From the NCBI RefSeq assembly GCF_002901825.1, contig NZ_PPQD01000018.1, positions 201,454 through 240,864 of the forward strand: a stretch of 39,411 bases of DNA, in the 5' to 3' direction. A program made the translations under genes and the position numbers. How positions within the stretch are numbered: position 1 is the first letter of the stretch; the number at the start of each line of letters is the position of its first letter. Positions 27,145-34,664 of this stretch are shown here, piece by piece. This DNA comes from Mammaliicoccus sciuri (GTDB lineage: Bacteria > Bacillota > Bacilli > Staphylococcales > Staphylococcaceae). The notes under the pieces were generated by a model. It worked only from the letters and a program-made list of their open reading frames with translations. It was not told where the DNA came from and made no database searches.

Positions 27145-27173
27145 ATTATAGTATTAAACGCTTTCATAATTAA
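27145..27173 (-). promoter_or_regulatory. gut operon promoter with cre-like site in the spacer
   Basis: Minus strand: weak -35 TTAATT (27168-27173), a 17-base spacer and perfect -10 TATAAT (27145-27150). The spacer contains TGAAAGCGTTTAAT (27153-27166), matching the cre consensus at 12 of 14 positions. The poor -35 fits an activator-dependent promoter, and CcpA bound to the spacer would block it. Confidence 0.65.
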
Positions 27174-27181
27174 TTTGGATT

Positions 27182-27193
27182 TTTATGCATAAA
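27182..27193. promoter_or_regulatory. Candidate GutR operator palindrome
   Basis: TTTATGCATAAA is a perfect 12-bp palindrome whose centre lies about 50 bases upstream of the likely gut transcription start, just before the -35. That is a usual site for a PRD activator. The assignment to GutR is inference. Confidence 0.4.
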
Positions 27194-27195
27194 TT

Positions 27196-27209
27196 TGAAA
27201 ACGTTAAAA
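27196..27209 (+). promoter_or_regulatory. Second cre-like site upstream of gut
   Basis: TGAAAACGTTAAAA matches the cre consensus at 13 of 14 positions. It lies upstream of the gut -35 in the divergent region with merA, and could assist repression of gut or act on merA. Confidence 0.5.
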
Positions 27210-27310
27210 TAATAAAAGTTTTGTTATCTCATATTGAAGCATCTTACACAGATTTACATTCCTAAAAGCGTTATACTAAATATAAATCATCACAAATGGA
27301 GGTTTTGTAA

Positions 27311-28633
27311 ATGAAACGATTTGATATGTTGATTATTGGTTTTGGTAAGGCTGGTAAGACGCTTGCTAAAGATTTTGCAGGGCAAGGTCAGAAGGTCGCG
27401 GTTATTGAGCAGGATTCAAATATGTATGGTGGTACGTGTATCAATGTTGGTTGTATTCCTAGTAAGACATTACTCCACGAGAGCCTGGAACATCATTCGT
27501 TTTCTGAAGCGATGAATCGTAAGAAAGATGTCGTTGCTGCTTTAAATAAGAAGAATTTTAACAATCTTAATTCTGATGACAATATCGAAGTGTACACTTA
27601 TAAAGCACATTTTAAAGATAACCATACGGTATTACTTTTAAATGAATCTAATGAAACAGTTGAAACGATTCAAGCGGATAAGATTATCATTAATACGGGT
27701 ACGCGTTCAAATATTCCAGAAATAGAAGGTATTGAGACTACTGAAAATATTTATGATTCTAAAGGCATAATGTCATTAGATCACTTACCTGAAACACTTG
27801 TCATTATTGGTGCTGGTTATATTGCATTAGAATTTGCGACAATCTTTTCAAAATTGGGCAGTAAAATTAAAATCGTCCATCCTCGTAAGCATGTATTAGT
27901 AACTGAAGATAAAGATATTGCTTCTCTTATTTATGATGAAATCATTAGTCAGGATATTGAATTTATTGACGAAGCTGAAGTAACAGCCTTCTCTACTAAA
28001 GATAATCGTCCCATCGTGCATACTTCTCAAGGTGATATAACAGGTGACGCGGTATTACTTGCGACTGGTCGTGTGCCTAATACTGATTTAGCTTTAGAAA
28101 ATACAGATATCGAACTTGGAGATAAAGGTGAAATTAAAGTTAATGAGTATCTACAAACTTCTGTAGACCATATTTATGCTGTCGGAGATGTTAAAGGCGG
28201 TCCTCAATTTACTTATATTTCATTAGACGATTACCGTATTGTTAAAGACCATTTAGTTGGCAAACAGCACCGCACAACTGAAAATAGAGGATATGTACCT
28301 TACACAGTATTTTTAGATCCTCCACTTTCAAGAATTGGCTATACTGCAAGTAAAGCTAAGAAAAATGGTCACAATATTTTAGAAGGTCAAATTGAAGTGA
28401 AGAATATCCCTCGCCATAAAATTAATCATGATGACAGAGGTTTATTTAAAGTTGTTATAGATGCTGATAGTAAACTCATTTTAGGTGCAAGTCTTTATGG
28501 TAAAGAATCTGAAGAATTGATTAACATTCTGAAACTTGCAATGGATCAACAAATTCCATATACCGTTTTAAGAGATAACATATATACGCACCCTACAATG
28601 GCTGAATCATTTAACGATTTACTTAATATTTAA
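27311..28633 (+). CDS. merA: RclA/MerA-type hypothiocyanous acid reductase
   Basis: A 440-residue FAD-dependent pyridine nucleotide-disulfide reductase. The FAD motif is IIGFGKAGKTLA (about 8-19), the redox-active pair Cys43/Cys48 is in GGTCINVGCIPSK, the NAD(P)H-binding segment is VIIGAGYIALEFA and the second FAD motif is YAVGDVKGGPQFTYISLDDYR. The last segment and PYTVFLDPPLSRIG match E. coli RclA closely as I recall it. RclA and the staphylococcal enzyme named MerA reduce hypothiocyanous acid, an oxidant made by host peroxidases. No mer regulator is nearby, so mercury is an unlikely substrate. Ribosome site TGGAGG. Confidence 0.85.
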   Translation: MKRFDMLIIGFGKAGKTLAKDFAGQGQKVAVIEQDSNMYGGTCINVGCIPSKTLLHESLEHHSFSEAMNRKKDVVAALNKKNFNNLNSDDNIEVYTYKAHFKDNHTVLLLNESNETVETIQADKIIINTGTRSNIPEIEGIETTENIYDSKGIMSLDHLPETLVIIGAGYIALEFATIFSKLGSKIKIVHPRKHVLVTEDKDIASLIYDEIISQDIEFIDEAEVTAFSTKDNRPIVHTSQGDITGDAVLLATGRVPNTDLALENTDIELGDKGEIKVNEYLQTSVDHIYAVGDVKGGPQFTYISLDDYRIVKDHLVGKQHRTTENRGYVPYTVFLDPPLSRIGYTASKAKKNGHNILEGQIEVKNIPRHKINHDDRGLFKVVIDADSKLILGASLYGKESEELINILKLAMDQQIPYTVLRDNIYTHPTMAESFNDLLNI

Positions 28634-28637
28634 ATTT

Positions 28638-28654
28638 AGTCAAAATAGGTCAAA
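28638..28654. promoter_or_regulatory. CtsR operator
   Basis: AGTCAAA-ATA-GGTCAAA is the direct heptamer repeat with 3-base gap that CtsR recognises (RGTCAAANANRGTCAAA). It lies just upstream of the clpP-like promoter, so the gene should be derepressed by heat or protein damage. Confidence 0.88.
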
Positions 28655-28658
28655 TTAT

Positions 28659-28687
28659 TTGAAATCAAAATCGCACTCGTTCACAAT
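28659..28687 (+). promoter_or_regulatory. Promoter of the clpP paralogue
   Basis: TTGAAA (28659-28664), a 17-base spacer and CACAAT (28682-28687), starting four bases after the CtsR operator. Confidence 0.55.
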
Positions 28688-28717
28688 AGTATTATCAATC
28701 ATTATAGGAGTGATTTC

Positions 28718-29284
28718 ATGTCTGAAGAAAAACATAACGAAAAAGATATACTTACTGAAAAGTTATTAGAAACACGTACTGTTATTATTACCGGGGAAAT
28801 CAATGATAAAGTGGCAAAAGAAGTCGGTAATCAACTATTACTATTAGAAGCAATGAGTGATGAACCTATCAATCTATTTATTTCAAGCCAAGGCGGTCAT
28901 GTAGATTCAGGTTATTACATTCATGATATGATTAATTTCGTTAAACCAGAAGTTAATATTATCGGTTCTGGTTGGGTAGTAAGTGCAGGTGTTATTATTT
29001 ATTTAGCTGGCAAAAAAGAAAATCGCTACAGTCTACCTAATACAAGATTCATGATTCATCAGCCTTCTGGCGGTGTACAAGGTCAATCTGTTGAAATGGA
29101 AATCACAGCTAAAGAAATTATTCGTACAAGACATAAAATTAATGAACTAATCGCAAGAGAAACTGGCCAAGATATTGAAAAAGTAGAAAAAGACACTGGC
29201 CGTGACTACTGGTTAAGCACACAAGAAGCAAAAGACTATGGATTTATTAATAAAATTATTAAATCTCGCGATGAAATAAAATAA
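28718..29284 (+). CDS. ClpP-like peptidase, second-copy type
   Basis: A 188-residue ClpP-family serine peptidase. The triad is complete: Ser89 in GSGWVVSAGV, His114 in FMIHQPSGG and Asp163 in TGRDYWLS. Each lies nine residues before its S. aureus ClpP counterpart (98/123/172). The sequence around the Ser (WVVSAG) differs from the usual MAASMG, and several surface residues differ, so this is a paralogue, not the housekeeping clpP. It may form mixed or separate 14-mers with Clp ATPases encoded elsewhere. No ATPase gene is adjacent. A CtsR box precedes it and a strong terminator follows. Confidence 0.88.
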   Translation: MSEEKHNEKDILTEKLLETRTVIITGEINDKVAKEVGNQLLLLEAMSDEPINLFISSQGGHVDSGYYIHDMINFVKPEVNIIGSGWVVSAGVIIYLAGKKENRYSLPNTRFMIHQPSGGVQGQSVEMEITAKEIIRTRHKINELIARETGQDIEKVEKDTGRDYWLSTQEAKDYGFINKIIKSRDEIK

Positions 29285-29293
29285 AGTAATATG

Positions 29294-29329
29294 AAAGGCA
29301 GGGGTTGCGTTAGTTGCCCCTGCCTTTTC
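29294..29329 (+). terminator. Terminator of the clpP paralogue
   Basis: AAAGGCAGGGG / CCCCTGCCTTTT, an 11-bp GC-rich stem with a 12-base loop and following T-rich sequence. Confidence 0.9.
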
Positions 29330-29348
29330 TATATTTATATAATGTGAA

Positions 29349-29434
29349 TGGATTGTATTGAGTGGATGACTGTGCGATATGTCTCTATTTTATAGCATAG
29401 CGCACGATATCTCAGTCTTCGTGCCCACAATCCA
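29349..29434. repeat. Long imperfect inverted repeat in non-coding gap
   Basis: TGGATTGT (29349-29356) pairs with ACAATCCA (29427-29434). Inside are GACTG (29368) / CAGTC and two related CGATAT blocks. The 205-base gap between the clpP paralogue and the TetR gene has no gene I can support. A structured RNA or decayed element is possible. Confidence 0.35.
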
Positions 29435-29489
29435 GTAGATTCTCTACCATCTCCCGATTATATTCATCTCATGATTATTTTCTTCTATA

Positions 29490-30104
29490 TTACTTAATAT
29501 TCTCATCTATCATACGTTTCATAATAGACAATGGTCCTGTTGATGCGATTGTTGAGACATAATTTACGAGTTCTTCTACGGATACGCGATTTTCATCTGA
29601 TACCCAATATTTGATCATCGACATCATTGAACCTACTACATAACTTAAGTAATAATTTTCTGGAATGCCAAATACATCATCTTTATCACCTATTAAATGC
29701 TTAATATTACTTCTCACAATTTCTGCTAATTGTTCTTCGATTTGACTTTTACGTTCTAAGTTGAGAATCACTTGATAAAATTCTATATTATGCTCAATAT
29801 GTGTAATGACTTTTTTAATGATTATATTCGCAAAGTCATGAATAAAACGGTCACTCGTCTTAGTAGATAAATCCATCTTTCTAATATCTACAAATCCTTT
29901 AATTTCCTCTATTTGTTCATTTTCCATTTCATCTAACAATGCATATTTATCTTCATAATTTAAATAAAAAGTTCCTCTATTAACATCTGCTAAATCTGAA
30001 ATTTGTTGTATCGTAATACGATCAAGGTTATTTTCTTTTAATAACTGGATAAATGCTTTTTTAATTGCTCTTTTACTTTTTCTTACGCGTCGATCTTCTG
30101 CCAT
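29490..30104 (-). CDS. TetR-family regulator
   Basis: A 204-residue TetR/AcrR-type repressor. The N-terminal HTH is at about 10-55 (RVRKSKRAIKKAFIQLL, then ITIQQISDLADVNRGTFYLNYEDKYALLDEM). The helical C-terminal domain resembles the one often seen with YhgE/Pip neighbours. It is divergently transcribed from such a membrane protein gene, and repeated motifs lie in the gap, so it probably controls that gene and itself. Ligand unknown. Confidence 0.88.
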   Translation of the reverse strand: MAEDRRVRKSKRAIKKAFIQLLKENNLDRITIQQISDLADVNRGTFYLNYEDKYALLDEMENEQIEEIKGFVDIRKMDLSTKTSDRFIHDFANIIIKKVITHIEHNIEFYQVILNLERKSQIEEQLAEIVRSNIKHLIGDKDDVFGIPENYYLSYVVGSMMSMIKYWVSDENRVSVEELVNYVSTIASTGPLSIMKRMIDENIK

Positions 30105-30124
30105 TTTTAACCATTCTCCTTATT

Positions 30125-30247
30125 TTAATGAACAATTTACATGTATTTGTTGATTAATAAACGTATCGTAAGCAATTGACGATTGTAAATATCTTAAATT
30201 CTATTATAATAAACAACGTTATTAATAATCAACACAATGTTCATTAA
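30125..30247. promoter_or_regulatory. Operator region between tetR and pip genes
   Basis: TTAATGAACA (30125-30134), next to the TetR start, reappears inverted as TGTTCATTAA (30238-30247), next to the membrane protein start. TGTTGATTAATAA (from 30148) has an inverted relative ending TTATTAATAATCAACA (30219-30234). The symmetric placement beside both genes suggests paired binding sites for the TetR protein. A promoter for the plus gene is TTGTAA (30183-30188), a 16-base spacer and TATAAT (30205-30210). Confidence 0.5.
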
Positions 30248-30263
30248 TCAAGGAGGAAAAAAT

Positions 30264-31559
30264 ATGAATATTTTCAAAAAGAAACTTTTTTGGATGACAC
30301 CTATTTTAGTAATCGTCATACTATTATTATTAGCGATCGCTTTTATTCCAGCATATAATCCAGAACCTAAATCAGTACCAATTGCAATTGTGAATCAAGA
30401 TAAGGGTACAACAATGCAAGACAAAGATGTCAATATCGGGAAAACTTTTGCAGATAAAATTAAAGACAATAAAGATTTATCAGACAAAGTTGAATGGGTA
30501 GATGTAGATAGTAAGAAAGATTTAAAACAAGGCTTCAAAGACAACAAATATTATGGGGCATTAATTTTAGATGAAAATCTTTCAAAAGATTCTATGAGTA
30601 AAGTTCAAAAGACTGTTCAAGACGCAAAAATTAAAGAAATGCAGTCACAAATGAAAGAAAAAATTGAAAGTGGACAAATTCCACCTGAACAAGCTAAAAA
30701 AATGCAAGAACAAAACAAAGTTGAACCTGTTAAAGTTAAACAAGGGCAAGTTGAGATTATCGTTAACGAAGGTGCAAGCATGCAAGGTGCACAACTCGCG
30801 AATACAATGTTAACGACTATCGGCGATCAACTAAATACACAAATTTCTAAACAAGGTATTCAAACTTTAGATAAAATGGATGTCGACGTTTCAGCTTCAG
30901 ATATTCAAGGTATCACAAATCCAATTAAAGTGGATAAAACAAACATGAACGCTGTTAAATCACATCAAGCTAACGGAAACTTACCACTCTTAATGTTCAC
31001 ACCAGTATGGTTAGCATCATTAGTTGGCTCAGTTGTTCTATTCTTCTCATTCAGAACAAGTAATAATATCACAATTAAAGACCGAATTATCGCTTCACTT
31101 GGCCAATTAGGCGGCGCTATTGTTACAGCATTAATCGGTGGATTTGGATATATTTACTTTATGACGCACGTATTAGATGTAACAATTCATGAACCAACTA
31201 AAATCGGTTTATATATTTCAATCGCGATCCTTGCTTTCATCAGTCTAATCTTAGGATTTATGACATGGTTGGGTGTCAAAGCTATTCCATTATTTATGGT
31301 ATTGTTATTCTTTAGTATGCAACTCATTATGTTACCAACACAAATGTTGCCACAATTTTATCAAGACTATATGATTGGATGGAATCCATTTAGACATTAT
31401 GCAGAAACATTAAGAGGACTATTGTATTTACACCACGATATCGAACTTAATAGTACAATGTGGATGTTTATAGGCTTTATCATCTTCGGTGGTGTATCAG
31501 CTATATCAGCAGCTATTATTAGAAAACATAGCGAAAAAAGAACAGAAGTACCATCATAA
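30264..31559 (+). CDS. YhgE/Pip-type ABC-2-like membrane protein
   Basis: A 431-residue membrane protein of the YhgE/Pip and ABC-2 permease-like group. One N-terminal membrane segment (about 8-28) is followed by SVPIAIVNQDKGTT, the family hallmark, then a large extracytoplasmic part (about 35-245) with a Lys/Gln-rich stretch, and five or six C-terminal membrane segments, including WNPFRHYAETLRGLLYL. An ATG at 30237 was rejected because AAGGAGG lies just before the ATG at 30264. No ATPase gene is adjacent. Export or stress-related function is likely; substrate unknown. Probably repressed by the divergent TetR protein. Confidence 0.82.
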   Translation: MNIFKKKLFWMTPILVIVILLLLAIAFIPAYNPEPKSVPIAIVNQDKGTTMQDKDVNIGKTFADKIKDNKDLSDKVEWVDVDSKKDLKQGFKDNKYYGALILDENLSKDSMSKVQKTVQDAKIKEMQSQMKEKIESGQIPPEQAKKMQEQNKVEPVKVKQGQVEIIVNEGASMQGAQLANTMLTTIGDQLNTQISKQGIQTLDKMDVDVSASDIQGITNPIKVDKTNMNAVKSHQANGNLPLLMFTPVWLASLVGSVVLFFSFRTSNNITIKDRIIASLGQLGGAIVTALIGGFGYIYFMTHVLDVTIHEPTKIGLYISIAILAFISLILGFMTWLGVKAIPLFMVLLFFSMQLIMLPTQMLPQFYQDYMIGWNPFRHYAETLRGLLYLHHDIELNSTMWMFIGFIIFGGVSAISAAIIRKHSEKRTEVPS

Positions 31560-31561
31560 AA

Positions 31562-31607
31562 AAATCTCATGTGACTGAATCATTCAGTGCCACATGAGAT
31601 TTTTTTT
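31562..31607 (+). terminator. Terminator of the pip-like gene
   Basis: AAATCTCATGTG / CACATGAGATTT, with an inner stem CTGAAT / ATTCAG, followed by a T-run. Confidence 0.9.
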
Positions 31608-31645
31608 ATGTTATTTTTTCTCTTTGAATCCTTGCGATTTTGCGT

Positions 31646-31680
31646 GCTAACGATCTTGTTTTCTACTCTTGATCGTTAGC
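31646..31680. repeat. Isolated hairpin in non-coding gap
   Basis: GCTAACGATC / GATCGTTAGC, a perfect 10-bp inverted repeat with a 15-base gap and no T-tract, so not a standard terminator. It lies between two true terminators. The size recalls one unit of the tandem hairpin arrays, but the sequence differs. Confidence 0.5.
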
Positions 31681-31713
31681 CACTCCCTACTACTACTCCC
31701 CCTCACACAAGAA

Positions 31714-31743
31714 AAGACCAGCTCGGTTGAGCTGGTCTTCTTT
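31714..31743. terminator. Terminator of the mhq operon (bidirectional)
   Basis: AAGACCAGCTC / GAGCTGGTCTT with a 4-base loop. It lies five bases after the mhqD stop on the minus strand, with T-rich flanks. Confidence 0.88.
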
Positions 31744-32334
31744 TTATAATATTTCTTTAGCTTTAAGTACCGCTTCTTGGGTAATTTCATGACTGTTAAC
31801 CCATGCTTCTGTCACGGTTGCGTTGCGTTCTTTAAATATTTCTATCACGCGCTCGCTTTGTGCGTTTGTAACGATTGGATCTCTTGCCCCCATTGATAAA
31901 AAGACATTAAAATGAGATAAATCTTTATGATTATTTTCTAAATCTAATGGATAAAGTGGTGCAAAGAGTAATGCTTTTTGAAATGGTGTTTGTTCTCTTA
32001 ATATGAGATTAATCGCCATATTAGAACCATTAGAGAATCCAACTGGAATAACATCTTCTAAGTTAAAGCCATATTCTTTAGATGATGCTTCTATAAATTG
32101 ATACAGTTCTTGTCCTCTATATTCTAAATCTTCTAAGTCATATTGCCCTTCTCCGAGTCTTTTGAAATATCTAGCCATACCATTTTCAGATACTTCACCT
32201 TTAACACTCAAAATACTATAAGTCGGGTCAAGCATTTCTGCTAATGGTAATAAATCTCTTTCATCTCCACCTGTTCCGTGAAGTAATAGAAATACTGGTG
32301 TACCTTGTGCACCTTGTTTAAATATATGTTTCAT
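31744..32334 (-). CDS. mhqD: MhqD-like carboxylesterase (alpha/beta hydrolase)
   Basis: A 196-residue cytosolic hydrolase of the phospholipase/carboxylesterase family. The oxyanion region is LLLHGTGGDERDL (about 17-29), the nucleophile Ser101 is in GFSNGS, Asp152 is in GARDPIV and His182 is in VNSHEIT. In S. aureus and B. subtilis, MhqD is induced by quinones through MhqR; its true substrate is not established. It is the last gene of the mhqR-mhqE-flavin reductase-mhqD operon and follows the reductase by 20 bases. Confidence 0.85.
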   Translation of the reverse strand: MKHIFKQGAQGTPVFLLLHGTGGDERDLLPLAEMLDPTYSILSVKGEVSENGMARYFKRLGEGQYDLEDLEYRGQELYQFIEASSKEYGFNLEDVIPVGFSNGSNMAINLILREQTPFQKALLFAPLYPLDLENNHKDLSHFNVFLSMGARDPIVTNAQSERVIEIFKERNATVTEAWVNSHEITQEAVLKAKEIL

Positions 32335-32354
32335 ATTTACTATCTCCCATCATA

Positions 32355-32969
32355 TTATGGTCTTTCGATTGTGAATGTGTGTCCGATTTCTGCATAATCA
32401 TTCCCGGCAAGTCTACTTACCGCATTGAGCTCTTCTTTATTAATATAGCCATCATTATAGATACGCTCGTCAAAATGATAATACTTCACTTCTAGCAATA
32501 ATAAATCTGAAATAGGTTGTCCGTCTTTTTCAATTACAATATCATCATATAGAACCGCTTCAAATCGAACTTTACTTTGCTTTAAGCCTTTCACAGAAAC
32601 TTCAACTGAATCTACTGTTTCAAAATTCGTACGTTCGAGTTCACTCTCTTCATGACTGAGTAGAGCTGCAGTTTGATTGGCATCACGCACATTATCTGTA
32701 TCTACAATATGCACGACCGCTTCTTTATTCTGAACGATATTTCGTGCAGTATCTTTCATTTCACCATTCACTCTTTGTACTGCAACGGAAAGAATCGGTG
32801 GGTCTGAAGATACAACATTGAAAAAGCTAAACGGCGCTATATTCAATACGTTATCATCTGATTCTGTCGTTACTAATGCAATTGGTCTAGGAATAATAGA
32901 TCCTATTAACAATTTATAGTTTTCTTTTTGCGATAAGACTTCTGGTCGTATCTCCTTCATCTTAGCCAC
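32355..32969 (-). CDS. Flavin reductase-like protein (FMN-binding split barrel)
   Basis: A 204-residue FMN-binding split-barrel protein. The start ENYKLLIGSIIPRPIALVTT and IAPFSFFNVVSSDPPILSVAV are the usual FMN-contact segments, followed by DTARNIVQNKEAVVHIV. Family members bind FMN or reduce it with NAD(P)H for a partner enzyme. It lies between mhqE and mhqD with gaps of 11 and 20 bases. The S. aureus mhqRED operon, as I know it, lacks this gene, so here the operon appears enlarged. A role in quinone or nitro-compound reduction is inferred. Confidence 0.85.
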   Translation of the reverse strand: MAKMKEIRPEVLSQKENYKLLIGSIIPRPIALVTTESDDNVLNIAPFSFFNVVSSDPPILSVAVQRVNGEMKDTARNIVQNKEAVVHIVDTDNVRDANQTAALLSHEESELERTNFETVDSVEVSVKGLKQSKVRFEAVLYDDIVIEKDGQPISDLLLLEVKYYHFDERIYNDGYINKEELNAVSRLAGNDYAEIGHTFTIERP

Positions 32970-32980
32970 ACCTTTTCTTA

Positions 32981-33943
32981 TTAATGTTTTCTACTAGTAT
33001 CAAAAGCTTTAATTTCAGATTCAATGTAGTCACGTTTTGCTTCTAAGAATGGTGGTAATGCAAGACTTTCACCTAATGTTTCATAAGGTTCATCTCCCAT
33101 AAATCCTGGACCATCAGTTGATACTTCAATAAGAATATGACCGATTCTTGCATATAGCGCTTCAAAATAATATCTATCGACATTACCTGAGTTACCAATA
33201 CGAAGTTCGTTATATTTTTCTTCCCATGCTTTAATCGCTTCATGGTCTTTCAATCTGAATGATACATGATGTACTTCACCGTAACCTTGTCTTGCTTCAG
33301 GACCTTGGTCGTCTTTTCTCAAAATAACTTGACCACCGTTACCGCCTTCACCAACTTCTAACAATGTTACGTTATCTTCTTCAATAATTGGTTTCATACC
33401 GTAAACTTGTTTCAGTACAGATTTGAAATCTTCATAATAGCTCACTGTAATTTCAATTGGTCCTAAACCATAAATCGCTTTATCTTCAGGTACTGGACCA
33501 TTTTTCCAAGGAGTACCTGGTTTAACACCTTCATTTAATTCATCTGAAATTAATTGATATCTTTGGCCATCTTCTTCTTCAAAAGGTAATACCTTTTTAC
33601 CGAATAGATCTTGGATACCATCATGTTTAACGCCAAATTCTTCAAAGCGATTTAAATAATATTCAAGCGCTGCATCGTTTGGCACTCTGAATGCTGCACG
33701 GCTAATTGAATTTGTACCACGACTACCTTTCGGGTTATTTGGAAAATCAAAGAATGTCATGTCTGTACCTGGAGACCCTTGATCATCTGCGAAAAATGTA
33801 TGGTACGTATATATATCATCTTGGTTTACTGTTTTCTTAACTAAACGCATACCTAGTACTTGTGTGAAAAATTCATAGTTTCTTACTGCATCATTTGTCA
33901 TTGCAGTTACGTGATGGATACCGATAAGTTCTGGTTTACTCAT
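32981..33943 (-). CDS. mhqE: MhqE-like ring-cleaving dioxygenase (VOC fold)
   Basis: A 320-residue two-domain glyoxalase/extradiol dioxygenase-type protein. Metal ligands are expected in GIHHVTAMTND (His10 or 11), VHHVSFRLKDHE and HILIEVSTDGPGF (Glu). Segments YTYHTFFADDQGSPGTDMTFF and RGTNSISRAAFRVP are typical of the MhqO/MhqE group, thought to open hydroquinone or catechol rings. It directly follows mhqR, with a perfect 20-bp palindrome in the gap. Confidence 0.9.
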   Translation of the reverse strand: MSKPELIGIHHVTAMTNDAVRNYEFFTQVLGMRLVKKTVNQDDIYTYHTFFADDQGSPGTDMTFFDFPNNPKGSRGTNSISRAAFRVPNDAALEYYLNRFEEFGVKHDGIQDLFGKKVLPFEEEDGQRYQLISDELNEGVKPGTPWKNGPVPEDKAIYGLGPIEITVSYYEDFKSVLKQVYGMKPIIEEDNVTLLEVGEGGNGGQVILRKDDQGPEARQGYGEVHHVSFRLKDHEAIKAWEEKYNELRIGNSGNVDRYYFEALYARIGHILIEVSTDGPGFMGDEPYETLGESLALPPFLEAKRDYIESEIKAFDTSRKH

Positions 33944-33967
33944 TATAGTTTCCTTCTTTCTTTATTT

Positions 33968-33987
33968 TTATTTCGAATTCGAAATAA
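33968..33987. promoter_or_regulatory. MhqR-type operator in front of mhqE
   Basis: TTATTTCGAATTCGAAATAA is a perfect 20-bp palindrome, 25 bases upstream of mhqE. It resembles the TCGAATTCGA-centred site I recall for MhqR in Bacillus and S. aureus. Confidence 0.85.
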
Positions 33988-34015
33988 TAAGTTGTAAAAA
34001 AATTTGCGCTATCCC

Positions 34016-34447
34016 CTACTCAGTAGAATTTGCGCTTATTTTTTTAAGTGCTCTACGAAAAATCGCAAGCTCTTCGTCATCTAATATCGAAAATGCTTTT
34101 TCAATTGTTTCGGCATGTTGTGGAAAAATACGTTCCATCAATTCATGGCCACTTTCAGTCAGAACAGCATACATAATACGTTTATCTTGCTCATCTTGTC
34201 GACGTGTTACATATCCTTTCTTAACAAGTTGATCGATGACGTAAGTTGTACTGCTGCTTGCGATTAAAATGCGTTGTTTTACTTTTTGAATAGGCTGATC
34301 ACCTTTATGATACAAAAGTTCCATTACAGCAAATTCAGTAATATTTAAACCGTAGTTTTTCATATCTTGTTTAACAATACGATCTAACGTATCATTTGTA
34401 CGTTTTATACCTACTAGCGCTTTTAATGATTCTTTCGTTCTATCCAT
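34016..34447 (-). CDS. mhqR: MhqR, quinone-sensing MarR-family repressor
   Basis: A MarR repressor of about 143 residues that controls quinone resistance genes. The winged HTH is at about 50-100 (QKVKQRILIASSSTTYVIDQLVKKGYVTRRQDEQDKR). I chose ATG 34447 because AGGTGATG precedes it; earlier in-frame starts at 34456 (GTG) and 34453 (ATG) overlap that ribosome site. It leads the mhq operon, with a palindrome over its own start site and another before mhqE, which fits autoregulation. Confidence 0.88.
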   Translation of the reverse strand: MDRTKESLKALVGIKRTNDTLDRIVKQDMKNYGLNITEFAVMELLYHKGDQPIQKVKQRILIASSSTTYVIDQLVKKGYVTRRQDEQDKRIMYAVLTESGHELMERIFPQHAETIEKAFSILDDEELAIFRRALKKISANSTE

Positions 34448-34467
34448 GTTCATCACCTATTCAAATA

Positions 34468-34487
34468 TTATTTCGATTTCGAGATAA
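34468..34487. promoter_or_regulatory. MhqR-type operator in front of mhqR
   Basis: TTATTTCGATTTCGAGATAA is a near-copy of the palindrome before mhqE, differing at two positions. It lies directly downstream of the mhqR -10, over the start point. Confidence 0.82.
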
Positions 34488-34515
34488 CTATAACGCCCTT
34501 ACTAATAAATGTCAA
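34487..34515 (-). promoter_or_regulatory. mhqR promoter
   Basis: Minus strand: perfect TTGACA (34510-34515), a 17-base spacer and TATAGT (34487-34492). A strong promoter held by the overlapping operator. Confidence 0.82.
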
Positions 34516-34587
34516 TAGTTTTGAGTATAAAAAATATACTAACTTTGTTTTTATTATATTTTCAATATTCTAACAAATTTAATTTAG

Positions 34588-34616
34588 TTGATTTTTAATA
34601 ATGTTTAACCTATAAT
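34588..34616 (+). promoter_or_regulatory. mccAB promoter
   Basis: TTGATT (34588-34593), a 17-base spacer and TATAAT (34611-34616). The leader of about 45 bases is too short for a T-box or SAM riboswitch. CymR control would be expected from other staphylococci, but I cannot assign a CymR site with confidence. Confidence 0.65.
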
Positions 34617-34664
34617 TCTTATTGAAAAACTAAGGTATTTATTAATTTATATTGGGGTAATGGG

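Noticed and set aside
27311-28633. Mercuric reductase
   Set aside because: There is no merR/merT/merB neighbour or N-terminal metal-binding domain, and the sequence follows RclA-type HOSCN reductases.
34617-34664. T-box or SAM riboswitch before mccA
   Set aside because: The leader is only about 45 bases, too short for either. A CymR site is likely from known biology, but no match was clear enough to list.
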